Positions 9,161 through 18,407 are shown, numbered from the stretch's first letter. The stretch is DNA of 64,000 nt from Pseudomonas phenolilytica (GCF_021432765.1 NZ_CP058908.1:1008001-1072000), one strand, 5' to 3'. Numbers and translations are program-made. The notes: generated by a model not told the origin, from the sequence alone.

Positions 9161-9376
9161 TCAGCTGTCGTTGAGACGGAAGCCGATCTTCACCGCGACC
9201 TGGAAGTGCGCCACCTGGCCGTCGCGGATGTGCCCGCGAATCTCGCCCACCTCGAACCATTCTAGGTTCTGCAGCGTCTTGCCCGCCTCGGCCACGGCGT
9301 TGCGGATCGCCTCGTCGACGCTGTTGCGCGACGAGCCGACGATCTCGATCTTCTTGTAGGTGTGATGGTCCGACAT
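9161..9376 (-). CDS. Dodecin (flavin-storage protein)
   Basis: 71-residue protein of the dodecin family, which forms dodecamers that bind flavin. I start it at ATG 9376 (MSDHHTYKK), with a purine-rich stretch upstream; the longer frame to 9478 has no family support. The family core is present: KKIEIVGSS, then SVDEAIRNAVAEAG, WFEV-EIRGHI and FQVAVKIGFRL. The Trp in LEWFEV is the residue that stacks on flavin in characterised dodecins. Expressed alone, close to the end of the LLM oxidoreductase gene. Confidence 0.92.
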   Translation of the reverse strand: MSDHHTYKKIEIVGSSRNSVDEAIRNAVAEAGKTLQNLEWFEVGEIRGHIRDGQVAHFQVAVKIGFRLNDS

Positions 9377-9478
9377 GCATGCCCCCTTGCGTTCGATGAG
9401 CCTCCGCTCGATTGAGGCCGTCCCTGCCTGAATTGAGGCTAGCAGAGCCACGCGAAGTTCAGCCGCCGCGGCGGCCAT

Positions 9479-9694
9479 TCAGGCAATGCGCCGGTAGGCA
9501 TAGTGCTGCGCCTTGAAGACCTGATTGAAATGCCGGCCCAGCGAATCGGCCTCCAGCAGCGCCTGCACTTCCGCCGCCGGCACCTGCTCGTAGCGGTACA
9601 GCGCGCCGCTGGCGAACTCCACCTCCAGCACCTGCTGCGCGGCGTCGTAACCCAGCGAACGCAGGCTGCTGGAGGCCACCGGCGCGCGCTTCAT
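9479..9694 (-). CDS. KTSC domain protein
   Basis: 71-residue protein consisting of one KTSC-type domain: SSSLRSLGYD at the start, a beta hairpin with VEFASGALYRYEQVPA, then a helix and SLGRHFNQVFKA. KTSC domains are small, often linked to RNA-metabolism or phage proteins, but no function is known for stand-alone forms. It follows the DUF3060 gene by 16 bases on the same strand. Confidence 0.8.
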   Translation of the reverse strand: MKRAPVASSSLRSLGYDAAQQVLEVEFASGALYRYEQVPAAEVQALLEADSLGRHFNQVFKAQHYAYRRIA

Positions 9695-9710
9695 CGCCGG
9701 CTGGTCCGGT

Positions 9711-10214
9711 TCACGGTTTGCGCTCTATCCGCTGATCGACGCCGCCGACGGCGAACTGCGGCTCCTGGCCCTGCCAGAGCAGCCGGTTATCGGCGCCTTC
9801 GACCGACACCTGCGCCGGCGCATCGAAGCGCAGCTCCAGCTCGTGCTCGGCGCCGCTCACCTCGACGACCGCCGGCTCGGCGCCCGCCACGATGGCCGTG
9901 CGCACACGGTTGCGGTTGGTGTCCACACTCAGGCGGCCAACGGTGTCGGCCTGCACGCTGTTCTCGGCGCCGGAAACGGTCAGCGCGGCGGCACGCTGCA
10001 GGCTCACCTGATGATCCGAGCCGTAGACCTCGACCGCGCCGCAGTCGCCGGTCAGCTGGATGCGGTTGCCGTTACCGGAGATGTTCACTGCCTGGCCGTT
10101 GCACGGCACGTCCCGCGACAGGCCGATGCCGTCCAGTTCGATGACGGCGGCCTGCACCGCGGCGGAGGCCAGCAGGCCGGCCAGCAGGGCCGGGGCGAAA
10201 AAGGTCGGGTGCAT
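9711..10214 (-). CDS. Secreted DUF3060-like beta-repeat protein
   Basis: 167-residue protein with a Sec signal peptide ending at AAVQA (about residue 21). I chose ATG 10214 because AGGA lies eight bases upstream; ATG 10223 overlaps that ribosome-binding site. The mature part is made of short beta repeats with G-N/D turns (ISGNGNRIQLTG, VSGAENSVQ, VSGAEHELEL, VEGADNRL), the pattern of DUF3060 proteins. Periplasmic or surface location is inferred. Function unknown. It is followed by the KTSC gene. Confidence 0.75.
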   Translation of the reverse strand: MHPTFFAPALLAGLLASAAVQAAVIELDGIGLSRDVPCNGQAVNISGNGNRIQLTGDCGAVEVYGSDHQVSLQRAAALTVSGAENSVQADTVGRLSVDTNRNRVRTAIVAGAEPAVVEVSGAEHELELRFDAPAQVSVEGADNRLLWQGQEPQFAVGGVDQRIERKP

Positions 10215-10328
10215 CTGGAACATCCTTTTTTTGCGCGAAGGGGCTCGCCGCAGGGGCCGTCGAACACGCCACGCGGCGATGCGCATAGGACTCGACGGCC
10301 ACGCCGGAGTTCTGCCGCGGCGCCGGGG

Positions 10329-11234
10329 TCAGCCCGGCGACGGGCGCGCCGCGTGAAGCTCCGCACGCAACCACTCGGCCAGCCGCTCGGCGCGCCGGCC
10401 GACACGCCGCGTCGGCACCCACAGCGCCAGCCGCGCCGAGGTCTCGACGAAACCCCAGGGCGCCAGCAGGCGGCCGCTGGTCAGGTCGTCGGCGACCAGC
10501 TGCTGCGGGGCGATGGCTACGCCAAGCCCGGCCAGCGCGGCTTCCAGCAGGAAATACAGGTGCTCGAAGCTCTGCCCCAGCCGCAGCCGTGCCGGCTCCA
10601 GCCCCTGCTGGTGCGCCCAGCTCGGCCAGGCCTGCGGTCGCGAGGCCGGGTGCAGCAACGGCTCATCGAGCAGCGCCGCCGCCGGCAGGGCACGCAGCGC
10701 GGCGCACCGCGGATGATGCGGGCTGAGCACCGGGCCGATGCGCTCGGCGTCCAGCTCGAACACCTGCATGTCGGCCGGCCACGGCGGTTCGGCGTACCAC
10801 AGCGTGGCATCCAGGCCGGGGCGGCGCGGGTCCAGCTCGCCCTCGCTGGCCGACAGTTGCAGGCGCAGTTCCGGCAGGTCGCGGTTGAGCCGGTCAAGCC
10901 GCGGAATGAACCAGCGCGCCAGCAGGCTGCCCGGACAGCCGAGCACGAACGGCGCCTCGGCGGTATCGCGTCGAAGCTCGTCACAGGCGCCGCGCAGCCG
11001 GGCGAAGGCCTCGCCACTCGCTTCGCCCAGCCGACGCCCGGCATCAGTGAGTTTTACGCCGCGCCCTTCCTTTTGCAGCAGCGCCACCCCGAGGGTTTCC
11101 TCGAGCGCCCGCAGCTGCCGACTGATGGCCCCATGCGTGACGTGCAGCTCGTCCGCTGCGCGCTTCAGGCTGCCCAGGCGGGCAACAGCCTCGAAGGCAC
11201 GCAGCGCGTTGAGAGGAGGAAGCTCGGTTGCCAT
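10329..11234 (-). CDS. trpI: LysR-type regulator TrpI
   Basis: 301-residue LysR-family regulator. The N-terminal winged HTH ([20 protein letters not shown]) is followed by a substrate-binding domain. In Pseudomonas, TrpI is transcribed divergently from trpBA and activates it in response to indoleglycerol phosphate. The same arrangement here (trpBA starts 203 bases away on the other strand) makes the assignment firm. The shared intergenic region holds two palindromic GTAGGGTGG-type repeats between the likely operator and trpB, an unusual insertion for this promoter. Confidence 0.92.
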   Translation of the reverse strand: MATELPPLNALRAFEAVARLGSLKRAADELHVTHGAISRQLRALEETLGVALLQKEGRGVKLTDAGRRLGEASGEAFARLRGACDELRRDTAEAPFVLGCPGSLLARWFIPRLDRLNRDLPELRLQLSASEGELDPRRPGLDATLWYAEPPWPADMQVFELDAERIGPVLSPHHPRCAALRALPAAALLDEPLLHPASRPQAWPSWAHQQGLEPARLRLGQSFEHLYFLLEAALAGLGVAIAPQQLVADDLTSGRLLAPWGFVETSARLALWVPTRRVGRRAERLAEWLRAELHAARPSPG

Positions 11235-11437
11235 AGGTGAGTTTTCCTGACGTATTGCGGCGATCTTATCGCTTTTCCGCGAGGGTCTGCAGCCGTAAGC
11301 TCGCCCTCATACCTGCCGTAGGGTGGAAAACTCGCGAAGCGATTTTCCACCGTCGATCACGATGGTGGACAAGGCTGCGCCGTTGTCCACCCTACGGTCA
11401 CCCCGACTGCGTATCGGCACCCTCCAAGGAGCTTTCC
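11235..11437. promoter_or_regulatory. trpI-trpBA divergent regulatory region with repeat insertion
   Basis: Shared upstream region of trpI (minus) and trpB (plus). The 80 bases next to trpI (to about 11317) probably hold the TrpI operators and both promoters. I cannot define the operator by eye. Bases 11317-11398 are two repeat units that would be transcribed as a leader before trpB; AAGGA lies seven bases before the trpB ATG. Confidence 0.55.
11317..11398. repeat. Two GTAGGGTGG palindromic repeat units in the trpB leader
   Basis: First unit 11318-11351: GTAGGGTGGAAAA, spacer CTCGCGAAGCGA, TTTTCCACC. Second unit about 11365-11396: GGTGGACAA, spacer, TTGTCCACCCTAC, in inverted orientation. 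Each can form a stem of 8-9 base pairs. The same family occurs at 13470-13612, 17018-17230 and as a remnant near 21366. Confidence 0.8.
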
Positions 11438-12649
11438 ATGACCTCATACCGCACCGGCCCGGACAACCGCGGGCTGTTCGGCCGCTTCGGCGGCCAGTTC
11501 GTCGCCGAAACCCTGATGCCGCTGATCAACGAGCTGGCCGCCGAATACGAGAAGGCCAAGGGCGATCCGGCCTTTCTCGAGGAGCTGGCCTACTTCCAGC
11601 GCGACTACATCGGCCGTGCCAGCCCGCTGTACTACGCCGAGCGCCTGAGCGAGCACTTCGGCGGCGCGAAGATCTACCTCAAGCGCGAAGACCTCAACCA
11701 CACCGGCGCGCACAAGATCAACAACTGCATCGGCCAGATCCTGCTGGCCAAACGCATGGGTAAAAAACGCATCATCGCCGAGACCGGTGCCGGCATGCAC
11801 GGCGTGGCCACGGCCACCGTGGCCGCGCGCTTCGGCATGCAGTGCGTGGTGTACATGGGCACCACCGACATCGACCGCCAGCAGGCCAACGTCTTCCGCA
11901 TGAAGCTGCTGGGCGCCGAGGTGATCCCGGTCACCGCCGGCACCGGCACGCTGAAGGATGCAATGAACGAGGCCCTGCGCGACTGGGTGACCAACGTCCA
12001 CAACACCTTCTACCTGATCGGCACCGCCGCCGGCCCGCACCCCTACCCGGCCATGGTGCGCGACTTCCAGTCGGTGATCGGCAACGAAGTGCGCGAGCAG
12101 ATCATGCAGAAGGAAGGCCGCCTGCCCGACTCGCTGGTCGCCTGCATCGGCGGCGGTTCCAACGCCATCGGCCTGTTCCACCCATTCCTCGACGATGAAA
12201 GCGTGCAGATCGTCGGCGTCGAGGCCGCCGGTCATGGCATCGACACCGGCAAGCACGCCGCCAGCATGGCCGGCGGCGCGCCGGGCGTGCTGCACGGCAA
12301 CCGCACCTTCCTCTTGCAGGACGCCGACGGCCAGATCACCGACGCGCATTCGATTTCCGCCGGCCTCGACTACCCCGGCGTCGGCCCCGAACACGCCTGG
12401 TTGCACGAGATCAAGCGCGTCGAGTACGTGCCGATCACCGACCACGAGGCGCTCGCCGCCTTCCACGACTGCTGCCGCCTGGAAGGCATCATCCCCGCGC
12501 TGGAAAGTGCCCACGCCCTGGCCGAAGCCTTCAAGCGCGCGGCGACGCTGCCCAAGGAGCACCTGATGGTGGTCAACCTCTCCGGCCGCGGCGACAAGGA
12601 CATGCAAACCGTCATGCACCACATGAGCGAACAGGAGAAGCACGCATGA
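11438..12649 (+). CDS. trpB: Tryptophan synthase beta subunit
   Basis: 403-residue pyridoxal-phosphate enzyme that condenses indole with serine to make tryptophan. The start is ATG 11438 with AAGGA seven bases upstream. The PLP lysine is K93 in [10 protein letters not shown]; the phosphate-binding loop is GGGSNAIG, and the C-terminal SGRGDKDM motif is present. Length is normal. The stop codon overlaps the trpA start in ATGA, so the alpha and beta subunits are translationally coupled. Activated by TrpI in relatives. Confidence 0.98.
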   Translation: MTSYRTGPDNRGLFGRFGGQFVAETLMPLINELAAEYEKAKGDPAFLEELAYFQRDYIGRASPLYYAERLSEHFGGAKIYLKREDLNHTGAHKINNCIGQILLAKRMGKKRIIAETGAGMHGVATATVAARFGMQCVVYMGTTDIDRQQANVFRMKLLGAEVIPVTAGTGTLKDAMNEALRDWVTNVHNTFYLIGTAAGPHPYPAMVRDFQSVIGNEVREQIMQKEGRLPDSLVACIGGGSNAIGLFHPFLDDESVQIVGVEAAGHGIDTGKHAASMAGGAPGVLHGNRTFLLQDADGQITDAHSISAGLDYPGVGPEHAWLHEIKRVEYVPITDHEALAAFHDCCRLEGIIPALESAHALAEAFKRAATLPKEHLMVVNLSGRGDKDMQTVMHHMSEQEKHA

Positions 12650-13455
12650 GCCGCCTGCAGAGCCGCTTTGCCGAGCTGAAAGAACAGAACCGCGCGGCGC
12701 TGGTGACCTTCGTCACCGCCGGCGACCCGGACTACGCCACCTCGCTGGCGATCCTCAAGGGCCTGCCGGACGCCGGCGCCGACGTCATCGAGCTGGGCAT
12801 GCCGTTCACCGACCCGATGGCCGACGGTCCGGCGATCCAGCTGGCCAACATCCGCGCCCTGGCGGCCAAGCAGAACCTGCCGAAGACGCTGCAGATGGTC
12901 CGCGAATTCCGCGAAACCAACGCCAGCACCCCGCTGGTGCTGATGGGCTACTACAACCCGATCTTCGCCTATGGCGTCGAGCGCTTCGTCGCCGATGCGA
13001 AAGAGGCCGGCGTCGATGGCCTGATCGTCGTCGACCTGCCGCCGGAGCATAACGACGAACTTTGCGACCCGGCCCAGGCCGCGGGAATCGACTTCATCCG
13101 CCTGACCACCCCGACCACCGACGACCAGCGCCTGCCCACCGTGCTCAACGGCAGCTCGGGCTTCGTCTACTACGTCTCGGTGGCCGGCGTGACCGGCGCC
13201 GGTTCCGCCACCCTGGAACACGTCGAGGAAGCGGTGGCGCGTCTCAAGCGGCATACCGCCCTGCCTGTGTGCGTCGGCTTCGGCATCCGTACGCCGGAAC
13301 AGGCCGCGGCCATCGCCCGGCTGACCGAGGGCGTGGTAGTCGGCTCGGCGCTGATCGACCAGATCGCCAGTGCCAAGAGTCCGGAACAGGCGGTGGAAGG
13401 CGTGCTCGGCCTGTGTCGCGAACTCAGCGCCGGCGTGCGCAACGCGCGCGGCTAA
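12646..13455 (+). CDS. trpA: Tryptophan synthase alpha subunit
   Basis: 269-residue TIM-barrel subunit that cleaves indole-3-glycerol phosphate to indole, passed to TrpB. Catalytic residues E49 (VIELGMPF) and D60 (DPMADGP) are present, as are the phosphate-binding loops ([11 protein letters not shown] and VCVGFGI). It overlaps trpB by four bases. A palindromic repeat unit begins 14 bases after the stop and may act as the transcript end. Confidence 0.98.
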   Translation: MSRLQSRFAELKEQNRAALVTFVTAGDPDYATSLAILKGLPDAGADVIELGMPFTDPMADGPAIQLANIRALAAKQNLPKTLQMVREFRETNASTPLVLMGYYNPIFAYGVERFVADAKEAGVDGLIVVDLPPEHNDELCDPAQAAGIDFIRLTTPTTDDQRLPTVLNGSSGFVYYVSVAGVTGAGSATLEHVEEAVARLKRHTALPVCVGFGIRTPEQAAAIARLTEGVVVGSALIDQIASAKSPEQAVEGVLGLCRELSAGVRNARG

Positions 13456-13469
13456 GCCCCCCGCTCCAC

Positions 13470-13612
13470 GTAGGGTGGAAAACGGCGCAGCCTTTTCCAC
13501 CGGCCGGAACGCCGCAACGGCCCAGCGCCGGTGGATGATCGCCCAGGCGAGTCAGCCACCCTACGCGCTCCACCCCCCGCCATCCGTAGCCGTAGGGTGG
13601 GCTTCAGCCCAC
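13470..13612. repeat. GTAGGGTGG palindromic repeats downstream of trpA
   Basis: Unit 13470-13501: GTAGGGTGGAAAA, CGGCGCAGCC, TTTTCCACC. A decayed half unit ends in CAGCCACCCTACGC near 13566. A third, shorter type lies at 13589-13612: GTAGGGTGGGCTTCAGCCCACC. Together with the flanks, these fill the 291-base space between trpA and yghU. No gene is seen there. Confidence 0.75.
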
Positions 13613-13746
13613 CACATGCCCCCTCATCCGGCATCGAACAAACCCTCGCCCATCGATGACCAATATCGACCGGCTCGATTTCGAGCGCGCCGTCCGGGCG
13701 CGTAGGATGCTCTGCACATTCCCAGTCCCCTCTCGAGGAGATCGCC

Positions 13747-14589
13747 ATGCCTGATACCCCTTACGTCCCACCGAAGGTCTGGACCCACGACGCCCCCTCC
13801 GGCGGCCAGTTCGCCAACATCAACGCCCCCACCGCCGGCGCGCGGGTCGAGCGGGCGCTGCCGGTGGGCAAGCACCCGCTGCAGCTCTATTCGCTGGCCA
13901 CGCCCAACGGCGTGAAGGTCAACATCATGCTCGAGGAACTGCTCGCCAGCGGCCATGCCGGCGCGGAATACGACGCCTGGCCGATCCGCATCGCCGATGG
14001 CGACCAGTTCGGCAGCGGCTTCGTCGAGGTCAACCCGAATTCCAAGATCCCCGCGCTGGTCGATCACAGCGCCGAAGGCGGGCCGCTGCGGGTGTTCGAG
14101 TCGGGCTCGATCCTGCTGTATCTCGCGGAGAAGTTCGGCGCCTTCCTGCCCAGGGAACTGCGCGCACGCACCGAGACGCTGAATTGGCTGTTCTGGCAGA
14201 TGGGCTCGGCGCCCTTTCTCGGCGGCGGCTTCGGCCACTTCTACGCCTATGCGCCGGAGAAGTACGAATACCCGATCAACCGCTACGCGATGGAAGCCAA
14301 GCGCCAGCTCGACGTGCTCGACCGCCAGCTGGCCGAGCACCGCTACGTCGCCGGTGACGACTACAGCATCGCCGACATGGCGATCTGGCCCTGGTACGGC
14401 GTGCTGGCGCTGGGTGAGCTGTACGGCGCCGGCGAATTCCTCTCGGTGCAGGACTATCAACACGTGCAACGCTGGGCCGCCGAGATCGCCGAACGCCCCG
14501 CCGTGATCCGCGGGCGCAAGGTCAACCGCACCTGGGGCGAGGAAGCCGAACAGGCCCCCGAACGCCACAGCGCCGCCGATCTCGACTGA
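13747..14589 (+). CDS. yghU: YghU-type glutathione S-transferase-like protein
   Basis: 280-residue nu-class glutathione transferase homologue (YghU/YfcG type), members of which act as glutathione-dependent disulphide reductases. It has the extended N-terminal tail typical of YghU (residues 1-45), a thioredoxin-like domain with LYSLATPNGVKV and NPNSKIPALVD, then FESGSILLYLAEKFG and the helical domain with YSIADMAIWPWYG. Length matches the family. GAGGAG precedes the ATG. It stands alone between repeat DNA and a converging GNAT gene. Confidence 0.92.
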   Translation: MPDTPYVPPKVWTHDAPSGGQFANINAPTAGARVERALPVGKHPLQLYSLATPNGVKVNIMLEELLASGHAGAEYDAWPIRIADGDQFGSGFVEVNPNSKIPALVDHSAEGGPLRVFESGSILLYLAEKFGAFLPRELRARTETLNWLFWQMGSAPFLGGGFGHFYAYAPEKYEYPINRYAMEAKRQLDVLDRQLAEHRYVAGDDYSIADMAIWPWYGVLALGELYGAGEFLSVQDYQHVQRWAAEIAERPAVIRGRKVNRTWGEEAEQAPERHSAADLD

Positions 14590-14663
14590 GCGCATCATCC
14601 AAAGCGCTGCCGTAGCCGTTCAGCAAACAAGCGCGGCGGCACGCGGCGCCGGTCCACGAATGG

Positions 14664-14957
14664 TCAGGCAGGGTCTACCAGATCCTGCCATTCCTCGTGG
14701 CGCTCGACGTACCTGGCGATGAACTCGCACTGCGGCACCACGCGCTTGCCGCGACGCCGTGCATCGTCCAGCGCGCCCTTGGCCAGCACGCTGCCCAAGC
14801 CCTGCCCGGACAGGCTGGGGTCGACCTCGGTATGGGTGAACACCATTCTGCCGCCCTGCTCGCTATACGCGGCGAAGCCGAGTGGCTGGCCCTCGACCAG
14901 CAACTCATAGCGCTGCTGCGCGGCATCGTGGCGGACGCTGGCTGGTTTATCGGTCAT
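14664..14957 (-). CDS. Short GNAT-fold acetyltransferase (YidJ/CG type)
   Basis: 97-residue protein of the minimal GNAT family (Acetyltransf_CG). Acetyl-CoA binding is indicated by the GQGLGSVL loop (Q-x-x-G) after the TEVDPSLS strand. The C-terminal VVPQCEFIARYVERH segment is characteristic of this small family. Substrate unknown. AGGAG lies a few bases before the start. Confidence 0.85.
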   Translation of the reverse strand: MTDKPASVRHDAAQQRYELLVEGQPLGFAAYSEQGGRMVFTHTEVDPSLSGQGLGSVLAKGALDDARRRGKRVVPQCEFIARYVERHEEWQDLVDPA

Positions 14958-15052
14958 GGCAGACTCCTCTCAGTTGAATGATGGCGGCTAGAGGTACGAG
15001 TGGCCACGGCGGACAAGGGTTCAGCATGAGGCAGGGCTTCACGTAGCGGCCC

Positions 15053-16888
15053 TCAATCCACCCCGACAAACCCACCGGTCTGATGCTGCCACAGCCGCGC
15101 ATAGAGGCCACCGCGGGCGATCAGCTCGGCGTGGGTGCCGGTCTCGATCACCTGGCCTTTGTCGATCACCACCAGCCGATCCATGCGCGCGATGGTCGAC
15201 AGCCGGTGGGCGATGGCGATCACCGTCTTGCCTTCCATCAGGGTATCCAGGCTCTCCTGAATCGCCGCCTCGACCTCCGAATCCAGCGCCGAGGTGGCTT
15301 CGTCGAGCACCAGGATCGGCGCGTCCTTGAGCAGCACCCGGGCGATGGCGATGCGCTGCCGTTGCCCGCCGGAGAGCTTCACGCCGCGCTCGCCGACCAT
15401 CGCCTCGAAGCCCTTGCCGCCCTGGCTGTCGTCCAGGGTCTCTATGAACGCGTCCGCACGGGCCTTGCGCGCCGCGGCCCAGAGTTCGTCTTCCGTGGCG
15501 TCGGGCTTGCCGTAGCGCAGGTTGTCGCGGATGGAGCGGTGCAGCAGCGCCGTGTCCTGGGTGACCACGCCGATATTGGCGCGCAGGCTTTCCTGGCTGA
15601 CCTCGGCGACGTTCTGCCCGTCGATCAGGATGCGCCCGCTCTCCAGGTCATAGAGGCGCAGCAGCAGGTTGACCAGCGTCGACTTGCCCGCACCCGACGG
15701 CCCGACCAGGCCGATCTTCTCGCCCGGACGAATGTCGATGGTCAGCCCGCTAATCACCCCGCCCTGCTTGCCGTAGTGGAAATGCACATCCTCGAAGCGC
15801 ACGCCGCCCTGCTCCACCTGCAGCGGCCTGGCGTCCTCGGGGTCGAGCACATCGCGCGGTCGGACGATGCTCTTCATGCCGTCCTGCACGGTGCCGACGT
15901 TCTCGAAGATGCCGTTGACCACCCACATGATCCACTCGGCCATGTTGTTGATGCGGATCACCAGGCCCAGTGCCAGGGCGATTGCGCCTGTGGTGATCAG
16001 CGCCTCGCTCCACAGCCACAGCGCCAGCGCGCCGGTGCCGACGATCAACAGGCCGTTCATGCAGGTGATGAGGAAATCCAGGCTGGTGATCACCCGCGAC
16101 TGCAGGCGGAATTTGCCGAGCAGCTCCTGCATCGCCTCGCGGGCGTAGCTCTCCTCCTCGCGCGAGTGGGCGAACAGCTTGAGCGTGGCGACGTTGCTGT
16201 AGCCGTCCACCACCCGCCCCATCACCTTCGAACGCGCCGCGGACGCCGCCGCCGAACGCGCGCGGATACGCGGCACGAAGTACCAGAGCGCGGCGCTGTA
16301 GCCGACGATCCACAGCAACAAGGGCACGATCAGGCGCAGGTCGGCGGCGGCGAACAGATACAGCGCGCTGCCGGCATAGACCACCACATGCCAGAGCGCG
16401 TCGATCACCTGCATGGCCGAATCGCGCAGCGACGGCCCGGTCTGCATCACGCGCTGGGCGATGCGCCCGGCGAAGTCGTTCTGGAAGAAGTTCAGGCTCT
16501 GCTTGAGCACGTAGCGATGGTTCTGCCAGCGGATCAGATTGGTCAGCCCCGGGTTGATCGCCTGATGCGTCAGCAGGTTGTGCAGGCCGAATACCAGGGG
16601 CCGGATGACCAGCGCCACCGCCGCCATCCACAGCAGCGCGTTGCGGTGCTCGGCAAAGAAGGTCCGCGCGTCATCAGTCGTCTGGGCCATGTCGATCAGT
16701 TGGCCGAGAAAACTGAACAACGCCACCTCGATCAGCGCCGCGAAAAAGCCGACCACCAGCACGGCGGTCATCAACGGCCAGACCTGCTTCAGGTAATGGG
16801 CATAGAAACGCAGCATCCCGGCCGGCGGTGCAACGTCCGGGCTGGGCTTGAAGACATCGATCAGGTTTTCGAAACGGCGGAACAGCAT
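15053..16888 (-). CDS. ABC exporter, fused membrane and ATPase domains
   Basis: 611-residue type IV ABC exporter half-transporter. I start it at ATG 16888 (MLFRRFENLID), where similarity to such transporters should begin; there is no strong ribosome-binding site, and an upstream in-frame extension to 16993 has no family character. Six membrane helices (about residues 25-330) are followed by an ATPase with Walker A GPSGAGKST, signature LSGGQRQR, Walker B ILVLDEATSALD and the H-loop AHRLS. It would work as a homodimer, exporting a lipid, peptide or drug; the substrate is not evident. Confidence 0.9.
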   Translation of the reverse strand: MLFRRFENLIDVFKPSPDVAPPAGMLRFYAHYLKQVWPLMTAVLVVGFFAALIEVALFSFLGQLIDMAQTTDDARTFFAEHRNALLWMAAVALVIRPLVFGLHNLLTHQAINPGLTNLIRWQNHRYVLKQSLNFFQNDFAGRIAQRVMQTGPSLRDSAMQVIDALWHVVVYAGSALYLFAAADLRLIVPLLLWIVGYSAALWYFVPRIRARSAAASAARSKVMGRVVDGYSNVATLKLFAHSREEESYAREAMQELLGKFRLQSRVITSLDFLITCMNGLLIVGTGALALWLWSEALITTGAIALALGLVIRINNMAEWIMWVVNGIFENVGTVQDGMKSIVRPRDVLDPEDARPLQVEQGGVRFEDVHFHYGKQGGVISGLTIDIRPGEKIGLVGPSGAGKSTLVNLLLRLYDLESGRILIDGQNVAEVSQESLRANIGVVTQDTALLHRSIRDNLRYGKPDATEDELWAAARKARADAFIETLDDSQGGKGFEAMVGERGVKLSGGQRQRIAIARVLLKDAPILVLDEATSALDSEVEAAIQESLDTLMEGKTVIAIAHRLSTIARMDRLVVIDKGQVIETGTHAELIARGGLYARLWQHQTGGFVGVD

Positions 16889-17017
16889 GGGGAAGTCTGC
16901 TTTGTGGCGAGGTGGGCGAACGTCATTCGCAAATACGACCGCACGGGCGCGGCATCCCGGTTGGACGCCCGGAGCCCGCGAGCGTTTCGCCAACCGCCTG
17001 CCCTGCCCGTCGATTCG

Positions 17018-17230
17018 CGTCGGTGGACAAGCAGAGCGTTGTCCACCCTACGCCACTCGGCCTCCTCTGCCGACACCACGCACGCGTAGGGTGGAAAACG
17101 GCGAAGCCTCTTCCACGCGTCACGTCCGGACCACCTCGCTGCCTGCTCCGAGCGCAGCACCGTAGGGTAGGCTTCAGCCCACCAACCCCATAACCGAACC
17201 GCCCCGGTGGGCTAAAGCCCACCCTACCCG
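17018..17230. repeat. Cluster of four GTAGGGTGG repeats at the cassette-array edge
   Basis: The 351-base space 16889-17239 has no gene. It holds four units of the same family: about 17022-17053 (GGTGGACAA ... TTGTCCACCCTACG), 17085-17116 (GTAGGGTGGAAAACGG ... TCTTCCAC), 17161-17184 (GTAGGGTAGGCTTCAGCCCACC) and 17203-17228 (CGGTGGGCTAAAGCCCACCCTACC). The last ends only 12 bases before the terminal attC site of the cassette array. Confidence 0.75.
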
Positions 17231-17239
17231 GCTAAGCAG

Positions 17240-17314
17240 GCCTAACGTTTGGTTAAGGGGCGGCTTTAGCCCGTCCCAGTGAGCGAAGCGAACGATTTGA
17301 ACCAGTTGTTAGGC
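17240..17314 (-). repeat. attC site 1 (last cassette)
   Basis: 75 bp. Minus-strand cores: R'' GCCTAAC at 17314-17308 and R' GTTAGGC at 17246-17240, with an inner imperfect palindrome (GGGACGGGCTAAAGCC on minus). The TAA in R'' is the stop codon of the YfbU-like gene. This is the distal end of the array. Confidence 0.88.
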
Positions 17315-17869
17315 TCTGCCCCGGTTTTCAGGATGGATTAACTCTTTCAAAATGCTGACAAGACTTTGTGCGGAAAGTGATTGGTAGTGCTGTTTTTTAA
17401 TGATTGGGTCGTATACAGAAAGCATTCGGTTGTACGCTTCGACCATAGGGCAGTGCGAGTTAAAGTATCTTTGTTTGAACTCTGAGAACCTATCCAATTC
17501 GTTAACGAGGAAAGAGGCTGTTCCCATGTACTCTGCTTCATTGTTTCCATCGAAGCCCCGAAATTTGGGGTCTTTTCCGAAAGGAGTTGCCTCTGCTTCA
17601 ACAAAAGCTTTTTCATCGTCTGTAAGGTCGTCGTAACTTCTTTCGATAAAGCTCCACATATCAAGTATATTCAATACTTCCTTTACGATTTCAGGCGTGT
17701 CTTGTTCGTCGAAGGGGATGCCGGCGTACTTCCATGGAATACTCCATGTGTTATTGCTGAAAACTGCGGACCGTATGAAGTCGGGATCAATTTCACCTCT
17801 GACTTCCAACTTCTCGTATAGCTCACTCAGCATCAAAATTATTAGTTTCTCGCCGTCTGTGATTTTCAT
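17309..17869 (-). CDS. YfbU family protein (cassette-borne)
   Basis: 186-residue soluble protein similar to E. coli YfbU (UPF0304). Shared features are the opening TDGEKLIILML helix, then ILDMWSFIERSYDDL, FRGFDGNNEAEYMG, ASFLVNELDRFSEF and the MVEAYNRMLSVYDP segment. YfbU is not well characterised; its overproduction has been linked to growth inhibition, which I mention only as background. It is the second gene of a two-gene cassette, nine bases after the coiled-coil membrane protein, and its TAA stop is supplied by the attC core. Low G+C and codon use differ from the chromosomal flanks. Confidence 0.8.
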   Translation of the reverse strand: MKITDGEKLIILMLSELYEKLEVRGEIDPDFIRSAVFSNNTWSIPWKYAGIPFDEQDTPEIVKEVLNILDMWSFIERSYDDLTDDEKAFVEAEATPFGKDPKFRGFDGNNEAEYMGTASFLVNELDRFSEFKQRYFNSHCPMVEAYNRMLSVYDPIIKKQHYQSLSAQSLVSILKELIHPENRGRA

Positions 17870-17878
17870 TCGAATTCC

Positions 17879-18388
17879 TTAATTCCCAGTTGCGATGGTT
17901 TCTTTCTTCTCGTCTGCCAGATTCTTGGCAACAGGTAGAAAACTATTGATCTTGTGATAAATTCGAGTGCCGATTTCTTTCTTTTCGTATTGTTGTGTCG
18001 CGTCAGCTAGAGACGTTATATCGTCGTTGAGGTCGCCGCATAATTCTAATGCATGATTCTTGAATAACTCAGAGTAATGCGTGCTGTGCTCATTTATTAG
18101 CCTGCAATACTCTTCAACATCTTTTGCAATGCTGCTGCAGTCAATACCAGTTAGCAAATTTAGGCTGGAAGATGGGCCTATCCTTGAAACGACACTAAGT
18201 ATTCTTTTTGTCTCTGTGTGTATTTGAGATAGTTCGACCATCTCCCTTCGGGTTACAAGTTCACTTCTTACTCTTTCGGCTCTTAATGCAGATCTTGATG
18301 CATCGCGGGCCTCAATAAATGCCCATGCGGCACCACCAATGGATGCAAGGGAACCTATTATAGATATCCATGTTTCAGCAGTGCTCAC
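17879..18388 (-). CDS. Membrane-anchored coiled-coil protein (cassette-borne, unknown)
   Basis: 169-residue protein with one N-terminal hydrophobic helix (about residues 8-24: SIIGSLASIGGAAWAFIEA) and a long, charged, helical cytoplasmic region (ARDASRSALRAERVRSE onward) likely to form a coiled coil. No enzyme motif. It is the first gene of the two-gene cassette. It starts 20 bases after the cassette border and ends nine bases before the YfbU-like gene, so the pair was probably acquired together and may act together. Not a recognised family. Confidence 0.65.
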   Translation of the reverse strand: MSTAETWISIIGSLASIGGAAWAFIEARDASRSALRAERVRSELVTRREMVELSQIHTETKRILSVVSRIGPSSSLNLLTGIDCSSIAKDVEEYCRLINEHSTHYSELFKNHALELCGDLNDDITSLADATQQYEKKEIGTRIYHKINSFLPVAKNLADEKKETIATGN

Positions 18389-18407
18389 TATTATGGATTC
18401 CTTATGA

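Noticed and set aside
15083..17089. 668-codon plus-strand open frame
   Set aside because: It mirrors the ABC exporter, whose Walker and signature motifs are complete on the minus strand.
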